NCBI GenBank assembly: GCA_019636655.1
Contig: JAHBXB010000003.1
Coordinates: forward strand, 62,001 to 126,000
DNA length: 64,000 bases
Direction: 5' to 3'
From: Phycisphaeraceae bacterium
GTDB taxonomy: Bacteria > Planctomycetota > Phycisphaerae > Phycisphaerales > UBA1924
Shown: positions 26,266 to 35,049 of the stretch, piece by piece
Layout: every line of letters starts with the position of its first letter
Numbering within the stretch: position 1 is the first letter of the stretch
Made by a program: the position numbers and the translations under genes
The notes under the pieces: model-generated
The model's database searches: none
What the model saw: only the letters and a program-made list of their open reading frames with translations
What the model was told of the DNA's origin: nothing

Positions 26266-26853
26266 ATGACGACGGCGATCCCGAGTCCGGCGGAGGTGCC
26301 GACGATTGAAACGGCGCGGCTGGTGCTGCGCCGGTGGTCGATGGACGATGTGGATGAGGTGGCGCGGATCTGCGCGATGAAGGTGATCGCGGAGACGACG
26401 TCGACAATTCCGCATCCGTACACGCGGGAGCATGCGGAGACGTTCCTGCGGGCGAGGACGGCGGGGGGGAACGAGGGGACGGCGGACCGGACGTACGCGT
26501 TCGCGGCGGAGTGGCGTGGGGAGAAGGGGCTGGCGGGGACGGTGGGGCTGCGGGTGGAGGATGCGCACGGGATGGCGGAGCTGGGGTATTGGGTGGCGCC
26601 GGAGCGGTGGAACCGTGGCGTGGCGACGGAGATGTCGGGGGCGGCCGTGCGGTTCGGGTTTGAGGTGCTGGGGTTGAGGCGGATCCACGCGGGGTATTAC
26701 AAGAGGAACGCGGCGTCGGGGCGGGTGCTGGCGAAACTGGGGTTTGTGGAGGAGGGGTGCCGGCGGGGGCATGTGGTTCGCTTCGGGCGGGTGGAGGATC
26801 TGGTGGTGACGGGGCTGATGCGGGAGGAGTGGGACGCCGGGCGGGTGTGCTGA
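26266..26853 (+). CDS. GNAT acetyltransferase, RimJ/RimL-like
   Basis: A 195-residue protein started at ATG 26266. It opens with the ETARLVLRRWSMDDVDEVAR pattern of the Acetyltransf_3 (RimJ/RimL) group, has ELGYWVAPERWNRGVATEMS around residues 105-125 where the acetyl-CoA loop lies, and ends with LRRIHAGYYKRNAASGRVLA and a KLGFVEEG strand. By family it would acetylate the N-terminus of a ribosomal protein or a small amine. Twenty bases after the ATP-citrate-lyase-like gene, so probably co-transcribed with it. Substrate unknown. Confidence 0.9.
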   Translation: MTTAIPSPAEVPTIETARLVLRRWSMDDVDEVARICAMKVIAETTSTIPHPYTREHAETFLRARTAGGNEGTADRTYAFAAEWRGEKGLAGTVGLRVEDAHGMAELGYWVAPERWNRGVATEMSGAAVRFGFEVLGLRRIHAGYYKRNAASGRVLAKLGFVEEGCRRGHVVRFGRVEDLVVTGLMREEWDAGRVC

Positions 26854-26896
26854 GTGCGCGGGTGGTGCGGGGGTTACCTCGCAGGAACAAGGTGAT

Positions 26897-26940
26897 ACCG
26901 ACCGGCCGGACGGTCTGTAGCCGACCGACCGGTTGGTCGG
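26897..26940. promoter_or_regulatory. Tandem palindromes upstream of tetR-type gene
   Basis: Two inverted repeats lie just before the TetR start: 26897-26914, symmetric about GGCC with one mismatched pair, and 26921-26940, symmetric about ACCGGT with one mismatched pair. Both share the half-site ACCGACC/GGTCGG. This is what an autoregulatory TetR operator pair looks like. Confidence 0.6.
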
Positions 26941-26951
26941 TACGATCGGGT

Positions 26952-27659
26952 ATGAAGCAGCGTCGGAAGAAGGCGACCGAGACGGCGGGCGCGAATCGCG
27001 ATGCGATGCTGGACGCGGCCGAGGTGGTGGTGATCCGGGAAGGGATCGGCCGGCTGACGCTGGACGCGGTGGCGAAGCAGGCGAGGCTGAGCAAGGGCGG
27101 GTTGCTGCACCACTTCCCGACGAAGGATGCGCTGATCGACGGGCTCGTGCAGCGGCTGGTGGGTGCGTGGCGCGGGGAGTGCGAGGCGGCGATCGATCGT
27201 CAGCCGGCGGGGCCGGGGCGCGTGCCGCGGGCGTTCCTGGAGAACTGCCTGTCGTGCGCGGAGCGGTGGACGGAGACGATGCGTCGGCGGAGCTTCGTGC
27301 TGGTGGCGGCGCTGGCGCACGATCCGCGACGGGTGGAACCGCTGCGGCGGCTTCACCGGGAGTTGTCGGTGCGGATCGAGGCGGATGGGCTGCTGCCCGG
27401 GGTTGGGGAGGCGGTGCAGCTGGCCGTGGACGGGCTGTGGTACGACTGGCTCTTCGGGTTGACGGAACTGACGCCGCAGAAGTTGGCGGGGGTGCGGGCG
27501 GCGCTGGGGCGGCTGGTGGAACAATCGAGGCTGCCGGCGCGATCGAAGAGCGGACGGCGGCTGAGGGCGGCGGCGCGGAAGCGCGGGGCACGGGCACCGG
27601 GCGAGCGGGGCGGCGGGAAGCGTGACAGAGGCGTTGCGGGTCGGCGTGGGGTGAGGTAA
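26952..27659 (+). CDS. TetR-family regulator
   Basis: Started at ATG 26952, directly after the operator-like repeats; an in-frame extension to 26757 would cover them. The N-terminal helix-turn-helix reads RDAMLDAAEVVVIREGIGRL, then VAKQARLSKGGLLHHFPTKD with the usual G-x-L-x-H/Y-x-F-x-x-K-x-x-L ending. The ligand domain (65-190) has LWYDWLFG near its end. A basic Arg/Gly/Lys tail (about 198-235) is unusual. It is 61 bases upstream of an RND adaptor and pump, so it most likely represses them. The inducer is unknown. Confidence 0.92.
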   Translation: MKQRRKKATETAGANRDAMLDAAEVVVIREGIGRLTLDAVAKQARLSKGGLLHHFPTKDALIDGLVQRLVGAWRGECEAAIDRQPAGPGRVPRAFLENCLSCAERWTETMRRRSFVLVAALAHDPRRVEPLRRLHRELSVRIEADGLLPGVGEAVQLAVDGLWYDWLFGLTELTPQKLAGVRAALGRLVEQSRLPARSKSGRRLRAAARKRGARAPGERGGGKRDRGVAGRRGVR

Positions 27660-27720
27660 CGGGAGTCGAGCGTCTTGGGGTTGAGGCTGTGCACGGGCGA
27701 TCCAGGGAAGCGGTCAGAAC

Positions 27721-28977
27721 ATGAAGCGATCATCACTGTTGGCGGGCGTGGCCGTGTTTGCGGGAATCGGGCTGGTGGGCGGCGGGCTGGCGCTGGTCAA
27801 GTACCGGGAGTTCAAGAAGGCGGCCGCGGAGTCGCACGCGTTCGAGCCTGCGCAGGCGGTGCAGGTGGTGGAGGCGAAAGAGGTGCAGTGGCGGCCGACG
27901 GCGGAGTTGATCGGGACGGTGATCTCGCTGCGGTCGGTGCGGGTGAGCAACGAACTGGCCGGGAGCATCAAGGAAGTGCGGTTTGAGTCGGGGTCGGTGG
28001 TGGAGGCGGGGCAGGTGCTGCTGGTGCTTGATGATTCGGCGGACCAGGCGGACCTTGCCGCGGCGAAGGCGAACGTGAGGGTGGCGGAGGCGAGCGTGTC
28101 GGTGGCGGATGCGAGGTTGAGCCTGGCCAAGTCGGAACTGGAGAGGATGGAGGGGGCGGTGAAGGCGCGGGCAGCGTCGGAGATGGACTACGACCGGTCG
28201 AAGTCGGAGCTGCAGCGGGCGGAGGCGGACCGAGACCGGCTGGTGGCGGAGATCGACCAGGCCAAGGCACGGGTGGCGCAGGTGCAGACGCGGCTGGACA
28301 AGATGGTGATCAAGGCGCCGTTCAAGGGGCGAGCCGGGCTGCGGCTGGTGCACGAGGGGCAGTATTTGGCGGAGGGGTCGAGCATCGTGCTGCTGGAGTC
28401 GATGTCCGACACGATCTACCTGGATTTCGCGGTCCCGCAGGAGTACCTGGCGCGGGTGCACCCGGGGCTGGCGGTGATGGCGACCAGCGATGTGCTGGGG
28501 CCGGAGCCGGTGCGGATCGAGGTGGTCGCGGTGGACGCGACGGTGAACAACGACACGCGGAACGTGCGGGTCCGAGCGGTGGTGCACAACGAGGATGAGC
28601 GTCTGCGGCCGGGGATGTTCATCAAGATCCGCGTGCCGGTGGAGGAGACCCGGGCGTACGTGGCGGTGCCGACGACGGCGGTGCGGAGGACGTCGTACGG
28701 CGACCAGGTGTTCGTGGTCAAAGCGGTTCCGGCGCCGGAGGGGGCTGCGCCGGGCGGGGGGCCCGGGGAGCAGCTCAGGGCGTCGCAGCGGTTTGTCAGG
28801 CTGGGGCCGATGGTGGGCGATGACGTGATCGTGCTGGAGGGGCTGTCGGTGGGGGACCCGGTGGCGGCGACGGGGTCGTTCAAGCTGCACGAAGGGGCAT
28901 TGGTGAGCAGGGTCGAGCCGGGGACAGCGGCGGCGGGCGGGGCGCCGGTGGCGTCGAAGGAATCCGCGCAGCCGTGA
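27721..28977 (+). CDS. RND efflux periplasmic adaptor (HlyD/MFP family)
   Basis: A 418-residue adaptor protein with an N-terminal anchor or signal segment (about 6-25). A lipoyl half-motif follows (SNELAGSIKEVRFESGSVVE, about 78-100), then an alpha-helical hairpin rich in Ala/Glu/Arg (about 108-190), the second lipoyl half (VIKAPFKGRAGLRLVHEGQ) and a beta-barrel domain. It connects an inner-membrane RND pump to an outer-membrane channel. It precedes the pump gene by 13 bases, with the regulator upstream. No outer-membrane TolC gene is near, so the channel must come from elsewhere. Confidence 0.93.
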   Translation: MKRSSLLAGVAVFAGIGLVGGGLALVKYREFKKAAAESHAFEPAQAVQVVEAKEVQWRPTAELIGTVISLRSVRVSNELAGSIKEVRFESGSVVEAGQVLLVLDDSADQADLAAAKANVRVAEASVSVADARLSLAKSELERMEGAVKARAASEMDYDRSKSELQRAEADRDRLVAEIDQAKARVAQVQTRLDKMVIKAPFKGRAGLRLVHEGQYLAEGSSIVLLESMSDTIYLDFAVPQEYLARVHPGLAVMATSDVLGPEPVRIEVVAVDATVNNDTRNVRVRAVVHNEDERLRPGMFIKIRVPVEETRAYVAVPTTAVRRTSYGDQVFVVKAVPAPEGAAPGGGPGEQLRASQRFVRLGPMVGDDVIVLEGLSVGDPVAATGSFKLHEGALVSRVEPGTAAAGGAPVASKESAQP

Positions 28978-28990
28978 GAGGACGCCAGCG

Positions 28991-31900
28991 ATGAAATCGA
29001 TAACGGACCTGTTCATCAAGCGGCCGGTGCTCGCCGTGGTGGTCAACCTGATCATCGTGGCGGTGGGGCTGCGGTGCATCACGGCGTTGCCGATCCGGCA
29101 GTATCCGCGGATCGAGTCGACGTCGATCGTGATCAACACGGTGTACATCGGGGCGAGCGCGGACACGGTGCGCGGGTTCATCACGACGCCGATCGAGCGG
29201 GCGGTGTCGGCGATCGACGGGGTGGACTACATCGAGAGTTCGAGCACGGCGGGGGTGAGCAGCATCACGGTCCGGCTGAAGCTGAACCACGACAGCAACG
29301 ATGCGCTCGCGGAGATCGGCGCGAGGCTGAACCAGGTGAGGAGCGAGTTGCCGGCGGAGGCGGAATCGCCGGTCATCGAGATCCAGCGGGCGGACCGGCC
29401 GTTCGCGACGTTCTACATCAGTTTCACGAGCACGACGCTCGACCTGACGAGGCTGACGGAGTACCTCTCGCGCGAGGTGCAGCCGGAACTGGGGACGATC
29501 GAGGGGGTGCAGCGGTGCGGGGTCGAGGGTCCGCGGAACATCGCGATGCGGATCTGGCTCGACGAAGGTCTGATGACGGGCCTGGACGTGACGCCGACGG
29601 AGGTGTTCGAGGCGCTGAGGAAGAACAACTACCTCGCCGCGGTGGGTCACACCAAGAGCAAGGACGTGCAGATCGACCTGCTGACGAACACGGACCTGCG
29701 GACGCCGGCGGAGTTCGAGCGGCTGGTCATCCGGCAGCGGGAGGGGTCGATCGTCCGGCTGCGTGACGTGGCGAGGGTGGAACTGGGGAGCGAGGAGCCG
29801 ACGGCGGAGGCGGGGTTCAACGACAGCCCGGCGATCTACCTGTCGATCTGGCCGCTGCCGCGGGCGAACGAGATCGAGGTGGCGACGCGGCTGAGGGCGG
29901 AGATGGAGCGGCTGCGGCCGTCGCTGCCGGCGGGCGTCGACATGAAGCTGGCGTACGACGGCACGTACTACATGCGCAACGCGCTGAAGGAGATCGGGAA
30001 GACGCTGGCGGAGACGATCGGGATCGTGGCGCTGGTGGTGTTCCTGTTCATGGGGTCGATCCGGACGGTGCTGGTGCCGCTGGTGGCGATCCCGATCTCG
30101 ATCTGCGGGGCGTGCATCTTCATGGTCGTGTTCGGGTTCTCGCTGAACCTGCTGACGATCCTGGCTGTGGTGCTGTGCGTGGGGCTGGTGGTGGACGACG
30201 CGATCGTGATGGTGGAGAACGTGGAGCGGCACGTGCGGGAGGGGGACACGCGGGTCAACGCGGCGCTCAAGGGGGCGCGGGAGCTGTTTGCGCCGGTGGT
30301 CGCGATGACGATCACGCTGGCGGCGGTGTACGCGCCGATCGGGTTCCAGGGGGGGCTGACCGGGGTGCTGTTCAAGGAGTTCGCGTTCACGCTGGCGGCG
30401 GCGGTGGTGGTGTCGGGGATCGTCGCGATCACGCTGTCGCCGGTGATGAGCTCGGCGCTGGTGCCGGCGCACGGTCGGGAGACGCGGTTCACGCGGGTGG
30501 TGAACCGGCTGTTCGACCGCGTGCGGGGCGCGTACGCGCGGGCGCTCAATGTCACGCTGACGCTCCGGTGGACGATGGCGGTGGGGGCGGTACTGATCGC
30601 GCTTGGGGCGGCGCCGCTGTACATGTTCTCGGGGAAGGAACTGGCGCCGACGGAGGACGAGGGGGGGCTGTTCTTTGTGCTTCAGGCGTCGCCGGACTCG
30701 ACGCTGGACGCCTCGCGCAAGGCGGTGTCGCAGGTGGCCAACTCGCTGGCGAGCCTGCCGGAAGCGAACTTCGTGTGGCGGGTGCTGATGTCGCCGTCGT
30801 CGGGGTTCGGCGGGATGCAGGCCAAGCCGTGGGACGAGCGGGACCGGACCACGGCGGAGATCCTGCCGGAGGCGTACGGGCGGGTATCGACGATCGCTGG
30901 GGTGCGGGCGATCCCCGTGCTGCCGCCGCCGCTGCCGGGGGCGGGGCAGTTCGACGTCGAGATGATCCTGACGAGCAGCGAGCCGCCGGAGCAGATGGCG
31001 GGGATCGCCGGTCAACTGGTCGGGGCGGCCTTCGGGACGAAGAAGTTCCTGTACGCGGACACGGACCTGAAGATTGACCTCCCGCAGACGCGGATCATCA
31101 TCGATCGCGACAAGGTCGCGGACATGGGGCTGGACCTGTCGACGGTTGGCCGGGACCTGGCGGTGATGCTGTCGGGCGGGTATGTCAACCGCTTCAACTA
31201 CGACGGGCGGAGTTACAAGGTGATCCCGCAGGTGGTTGATGCGAGCCGGGGGGCGCCGGAGGATGTGCTGCAGATGAAGATCCGAACGGGCGTCGGTGGC
31301 GGGCTGGTGAGCCTGTCCTCGTTCGTGCGGCTCGAGACGACGGCGGCGCCGCGCACGCTGAACCGGTTCCAGCAGCGCAACAGCGTGAAGATCTACGGGG
31401 TCGTGGGCCCGGGGGTTACCAAGGGGGAGGCGCTGTCGGCGCTGGAGGATGAGGCGAGGAAGATTCTGCCGCCGGGGTACGCGATCGACTACGCCGGCGA
31501 ATCGAGGCAGCTCAGGACCGAGGGGTCGTCGCTGGCGGTGACGCTCGGGTTTGCGCTGGGGCTGATCTACCTCGTGCTGGCGGCGCAGTTCGGCAGTTTC
31601 CGGGATCCGCTGATCGTGCTGCTGGGGTCGGTGCCGCTGGCGATCACGGGGGCGCTGATCTTCACCTTCCTGGGGTGGACGACGATCAACATCTACTCGC
31701 AGGTGGGGCTGATCACGCTGGTCGGGCTGGTGGCGAAGAACGGGATTCTGATTGTCGAGTTCGCCAACCAGTTGCAGGAGCAGGGGCACGACAAGGCCGC
31801 GGCGGCGCGGGAGGCGGCGGTGACGCGCCTGAGGCCGATCCTGATGACGAGCGTGGCGACGGTGGTCGGGCACTTCCCGCTGGTGCTGGTGACCGGGGCG

Positions 31901-32128
31901 GGCGCTCTGTCGCGCAACAGCATCGGCATCATGCTGGTGACGGGGATGATCATCTCGACGGTGTTCACGCTGCTGTTTGTGCCGTCGATCTATGTCCTGA
32001 TCGCCGGGAAACGGACGCCGCATCCGCATGCGGAGTCGGCGGAGGCGGGGGGCGTCTCGCACCACCCGGCGCGGGAGCACGTGCACGGGCCCTCGGCGCG
32101 GGGAATGCCGGCGGGGGTGGGGATCTAG
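28991..32128 (+). CDS. RND-family efflux permease
   Basis: A 1045-residue pump with 12 membrane helices, two large periplasmic loops and the N-terminal SITDLFIKRPVLAVVVNLII. The proton-relay motif GLVVDDAIVMVEN has the Asp pair at 402-403 in helix 4. A GLVAKNGILIVEFAN motif in helix 10 and the IGIMLVTGM region fit the drug or solute (HAE1, MexF/AcrB-like) branch. The proton-motive force drives export of hydrophobic compounds. Its stop overlaps by three bases the stop of the convergent antiporter gene. Substrates cannot be told from sequence. Confidence 0.95.
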   Translation: MKSITDLFIKRPVLAVVVNLIIVAVGLRCITALPIRQYPRIESTSIVINTVYIGASADTVRGFITTPIERAVSAIDGVDYIESSSTAGVSSITVRLKLNHDSNDALAEIGARLNQVRSELPAEAESPVIEIQRADRPFATFYISFTSTTLDLTRLTEYLSREVQPELGTIEGVQRCGVEGPRNIAMRIWLDEGLMTGLDVTPTEVFEALRKNNYLAAVGHTKSKDVQIDLLTNTDLRTPAEFERLVIRQREGSIVRLRDVARVELGSEEPTAEAGFNDSPAIYLSIWPLPRANEIEVATRLRAEMERLRPSLPAGVDMKLAYDGTYYMRNALKEIGKTLAETIGIVALVVFLFMGSIRTVLVPLVAIPISICGACIFMVVFGFSLNLLTILAVVLCVGLVVDDAIVMVENVERHVREGDTRVNAALKGARELFAPVVAMTITLAAVYAPIGFQGGLTGVLFKEFAFTLAAAVVVSGIVAITLSPVMSSALVPAHGRETRFTRVVNRLFDRVRGAYARALNVTLTLRWTMAVGAVLIALGAAPLYMFSGKELAPTEDEGGLFFVLQASPDSTLDASRKAVSQVANSLASLPEANFVWRVLMSPSSGFGGMQAKPWDERDRTTAEILPEAYGRVSTIAGVRAIPVLPPPLPGAGQFDVEMILTSSEPPEQMAGIAGQLVGAAFGTKKFLYADTDLKIDLPQTRIIIDRDKVADMGLDLSTVGRDLAVMLSGGYVNRFNYDGRSYKVIPQVVDASRGAPEDVLQMKIRTGVGGGLVSLSSFVRLETTAAPRTLNRFQQRNSVKIYGVVGPGVTKGEALSALEDEARKILPPGYAIDYAGESRQLRTEGSSLAVTLGFALGLIYLVLAAQFGSFRDPLIVLLGSVPLAITGALIFTFLGWTTINIYSQVGLITLVGLVAKNGILIVEFANQLQEQGHDKAAAAREAAVTRLRPILMTSVATVVGHFPLVLVTGAGALSRNSIGIMLVTGMIISTVFTLLFVPSIYVLIAGKRTPHPHAESAEAGGVSHHPAREHVHGPSARGMPAGVGI

Positions 32129-33903
32129 GACGCGCGATCGTCCTGTCCGGGGACCCTGGAAAGGACCAGCCACGATTCATCGGGCTTGGCCTTGGCGCGG
32201 TCGGTGGAGCGGGGGGCGCCGTCATCGACCGAGAGCAGGGGGACCACACCCGCGGCTGGTTCCGCGATGGAGACGTGCACAATGCCATCGTGGAGCATGC
32301 GCTCGAAGTGACGGACTCCCTGCTGGGCACCGCCGTTGCCGTTCTCGCCCTTGGCGCGGGGGGCCTCGGGGAGGCCGACGAGGACGCGGTCCTTGCCGAG
32401 GGTCTTGGCGGCCCAGCGGCCGACGACCCGGTCGACGTCGTCGTTGCCGGTCCAGGCGAAGACCCAGCCGATCTCGTGCATCCGGACCATGTCGCCGAGT
32501 TGTTCGCCGTCGGTGGCGTCCGCGATGGCAACGGTGAGGCCGTCGCGCTTGGCGACCTCGCACCGGCGGGCGTTGGCGTCGATCAGGAGCACGGGGACCT
32601 TGGCGGCGACGAGGGCCCGGGCGGCTTCCCGGCCCAGGCCGTGGGCGCCGACGATCATGACGCCGCGAGGCGGGCCGGCGAGGACGCCGAGCGCCTTGCC
32701 GAGGGGCCAGGCGGCGACGGTGGCCCAGACCACGCTGACGATGATGATCGCGAAGACGACGATGTCGAGGCTCTGGGCCTGTGCGAGCCAGACGGCGCTT
32801 TCCTTGGTTCCGATGGACTCAAGACCGGCGCTGAGCCGCACGACGGCGAGGGCTGCGACGGAGGCGGCGACGATGCCGCGCGGGGCGAAGAGGCCGGCGA
32901 AGGCACGCTCACGCAGTTCGAGCTGCGTGCCGAGGGAGGCGACGGCGACTCCGACCGGGCGTACGAGCAGGAGGATGCCGCCGATGAACAGGACGTGCTT
33001 GTAGTTGAGTTGCGGGAGGCGGGTGATGTCCATCTGGGCGGCCAGGAGGACAAAGAGCATGCCGACGAGCAGGGTGGCGACCTGCTCCTTGAACTGGCGC
33101 ACATCGGAGGTGGCGACGACGTGGGTGTTGGCGAGGATGACGGCCGCGATGGTGGCGGCTACCAGGCCGCCCTCGGCGGCGACCATCTCGCCGGCGCCGA
33201 TGGCGAGCATGCACAGGCCGGTGGCGGCGACGTTGAGCGACGGGCCGTGGCGGCCGATGATCCTGAGCAGGCCGGCGCCGAGGATTCCGACCACGGCGCC
33301 GACGAGGAACCCGCCGCCGACGGGCATGGCCAGGCCGCGGACGACGTTGGGCCAGGCGCCCTCGAACGCGCCCTCGTAGTAGGCCAGGACCAGTTCAAGG
33401 GTGGAGACTGAGACGATGACGCCGATCGGATCGATGAGGATCGCCTCGGCGCTGAGGGCGGCGTGGAGATTGGGGCTGAGGCGTACCTGGCGGAGGATGG
33501 GCTGGATAACGGTGGGGCCGGTGACGATGACGATCGAGCCGAGGACCAGGCCGATCGGCCAGTCCATGCCGAGGATGTAGACGGCCAGCGCGGCGACGCC
33601 GAGCCAGGTGATCAGGGCGCCGATCGTGAGCAGGCCGAGGACGGCGCGGGGGGCGCGGCCGAGTTCGCGGCGATCGAGGTGGAGGCCTCCTTCGAAGACG
33701 AGCAGGCCGATTGAAAGGGCGACAAGGGCCCGGAACGTGTCGCCGATGCTGGCGGTGTCGACGAGCCCGAGGCCGGAGCGGCCGACGGCGACACCGGCGA
33801 TGAGGAGCGGGAGGACGGAGGGGATGCGCAGGCGCGAGGAGACCGTGGAGATCAGGGCCCCGATCCCGAATGCCATCGCCAGAGATTGTGTCGCGGTCGA
33901 CAT
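32125..33903 (-). CDS. CPA-type Na+(K+)/H+ antiporter with C-terminal NAD-binding domain
   Basis: A 592-residue protein. Residues 1-390 form an antiporter core of about 12 helices with IVTGPTVIQPILRQ and ALSAEAILIDPIGVIVS, which hold the ion-site residues of CPA1 exchangers. Residues 410-540 form a TrkA-N/RCK-like Rossmann domain (GVMIVGAHGLGREAARALV, then VLLIDANARRCEVAKRDG). The RCK part normally gates transport by nucleotide or ion binding. A C-terminal tail of about 60 residues is not recognised. By family it trades cytoplasmic Na+ or K+ for H+ in pH and salt balance. Confidence 0.92.
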   Translation of the reverse strand: MSTATQSLAMAFGIGALISTVSSRLRIPSVLPLLIAGVAVGRSGLGLVDTASIGDTFRALVALSIGLLVFEGGLHLDRRELGRAPRAVLGLLTIGALITWLGVAALAVYILGMDWPIGLVLGSIVIVTGPTVIQPILRQVRLSPNLHAALSAEAILIDPIGVIVSVSTLELVLAYYEGAFEGAWPNVVRGLAMPVGGGFLVGAVVGILGAGLLRIIGRHGPSLNVAATGLCMLAIGAGEMVAAEGGLVAATIAAVILANTHVVATSDVRQFKEQVATLLVGMLFVLLAAQMDITRLPQLNYKHVLFIGGILLLVRPVGVAVASLGTQLELRERAFAGLFAPRGIVAASVAALAVVRLSAGLESIGTKESAVWLAQAQSLDIVVFAIIIVSVVWATVAAWPLGKALGVLAGPPRGVMIVGAHGLGREAARALVAAKVPVLLIDANARRCEVAKRDGLTVAIADATDGEQLGDMVRMHEIGWVFAWTGNDDVDRVVGRWAAKTLGKDRVLVGLPEAPRAKGENGNGGAQQGVRHFERMLHDGIVHVSIAEPAAGVVPLLSVDDGAPRSTDRAKAKPDESWLVLSRVPGQDDRAS

Positions 33904-33991
33904 GGCGGGCCAGTGTATCCGGCCGGTGGCTTGGGCTGATGACGGGGAGGGCCGTCCTGACGCAGCTGCGGAGCGCCGGTATGCTCAGGGC

Positions 33992-34570
33992 ATGGCGCAC
34001 ACCACATCGGACATCGCGACACTGTTCCCGAATCTTGCGGACATCAAGGACGCCCGGCTGCGCGACGGGGTGGCGGCGGTCTGGAATGAGGCGCTGACCT
34101 CGGGGTGCGGCGGGAAGGGGTGGACGTTCGAGGAGATCCGGGCGATCCCGTTCACGCTGCTGGCGGGGAAGATCGACCTGAGGTTCGTGGAGCACCTGAA
34201 CTCGTGCTGCAAGCAGTGCATCGCGATCGCGGGGGTGCTGAAGGAGGTGTTCGGCAGCCGCGTGCCGGTGAACCTGGATGTGCTGATCGCGGGGAGCCTG
34301 CTGGCGGACGTGGGGAAGATGCTGGAGTTCGACAAGGACGGATCGGGGCTGGTGGTCAAGGGGCACTACGGCGAGATGCTGCGGCACCCGTTCAGCGGGG
34401 TGGCGCTGTGCTACAAGCACGGGATCCCGGCGGAGGTGATGCACATCGTGGCGACGCACAGCCACGAAGGGGACAAGGTGGAGCGGACGATCGAGAGCTG
34501 GATCTTCCACCACGCGGATTTCGTGGACTTTGATATCGCGAAGGTGCTGGGGAAGCAGGCGGGGAAGTAG
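33992..34570 (+). CDS. HD-domain-like protein with a degenerate HD motif
   Basis: A 192-residue cytoplasmic protein started at ATG 33992. The alpha-helical domain has the family layout, with HLNSCCKQCIAIAGVLKEVF, then GSLLADVGKMLEFD at the place of the HD pair, and HYGEMLRHPFSGVALCYKHG and HIVATHSHEGD for the later metal ligands. In most relatives the third element reads LLHDxGK; here the His is Ala (LLADVGK). The metal site is therefore incomplete, and it may bind rather than cut a nucleotide. Monocistronic between the antiporter and a VOC gene. Confidence 0.75.
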   Translation: MAHTTSDIATLFPNLADIKDARLRDGVAAVWNEALTSGCGGKGWTFEEIRAIPFTLLAGKIDLRFVEHLNSCCKQCIAIAGVLKEVFGSRVPVNLDVLIAGSLLADVGKMLEFDKDGSGLVVKGHYGEMLRHPFSGVALCYKHGIPAEVMHIVATHSHEGDKVERTIESWIFHHADFVDFDIAKVLGKQAGK

Positions 34571-34677
34571 TGCGGGTGGGGCCGGCGGCCGGTCGCGTAC
34601 TATCGGGTGTGTCTGTGCCGCTCCCGAGATTTCAGCAGTTGCTGGAGACGCCAGACGGCTGAGAACAGGAGGTCCGC

Positions 34678-35034
34678 ATGGTCACCGGTGTGCACTCGAT
34701 CATCTATGCGGCGGATGCGGAGAAGGCTCGCGCGTTTTTTCGAGACACCCTGGGCCTGTCGTGTATCGATGCAGGCGGGGGGTGGCTGATCTTCTCGCTG
34801 CCGCCGGCGGAACTGGGTGTGCACCCCGACGAGGATGGGTCGTCGCGGGGGCGGCACGAACTGTACCTGATGTGCGACGACGTCCACGCGACGGTGGCGG
34901 CGCTCAAGGACAAGGGCGTCGAGTTCACACGGCCGGTTTCCGACCAGGGGTGGGGGCTTCTAACGACGCTCCGCATCCCGGGCGGCGGTGAGATGGGGCT
35001 GTACCAGCCGAGGCATCCGCAGCCGCGGTCGTAG
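34678..35034 (+). CDS. VOC-superfamily (glyoxalase/dioxygenase-fold) protein
   Basis: A 118-residue protein behind an AGGAGG site. It has the two beta-alpha-beta-beta-beta modules of the VOC fold: HSIIYAADAEKARAFFRDTL and GLSCIDAGGGWLIFSL in the first, and HELYLMCDDVHATVAALKDK and VEFTRPVSDQGWG with GEMGLYQP in the second. Possible metal ligands are His6, His61 and the Glu of GGEMGLYQ. These are small enzymes or binding proteins for glyoxal-type, antibiotic or aromatic substrates. Nothing in the neighbourhood points to one. Confidence 0.85.
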   Translation: MVTGVHSIIYAADAEKARAFFRDTLGLSCIDAGGGWLIFSLPPAELGVHPDEDGSSRGRHELYLMCDDVHATVAALKDKGVEFTRPVSDQGWGLLTTLRIPGGGEMGLYQPRHPQPRS

Positions 35035-35049
35035 ACGAAGGCGGCGGGC

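Noticed and set aside
24282-26423. 713-codon minus-strand frame opposite the citrate-lyase-like gene
   Set aside because: Same antisense effect; the plus strand has clear enzyme motifs.
28880-32173. 1097-codon minus-strand frame opposite the RND pump
   Set aside because: Composition is Arg/His/Gln low complexity, mirroring the pump codons; no start signal or conserved pattern.
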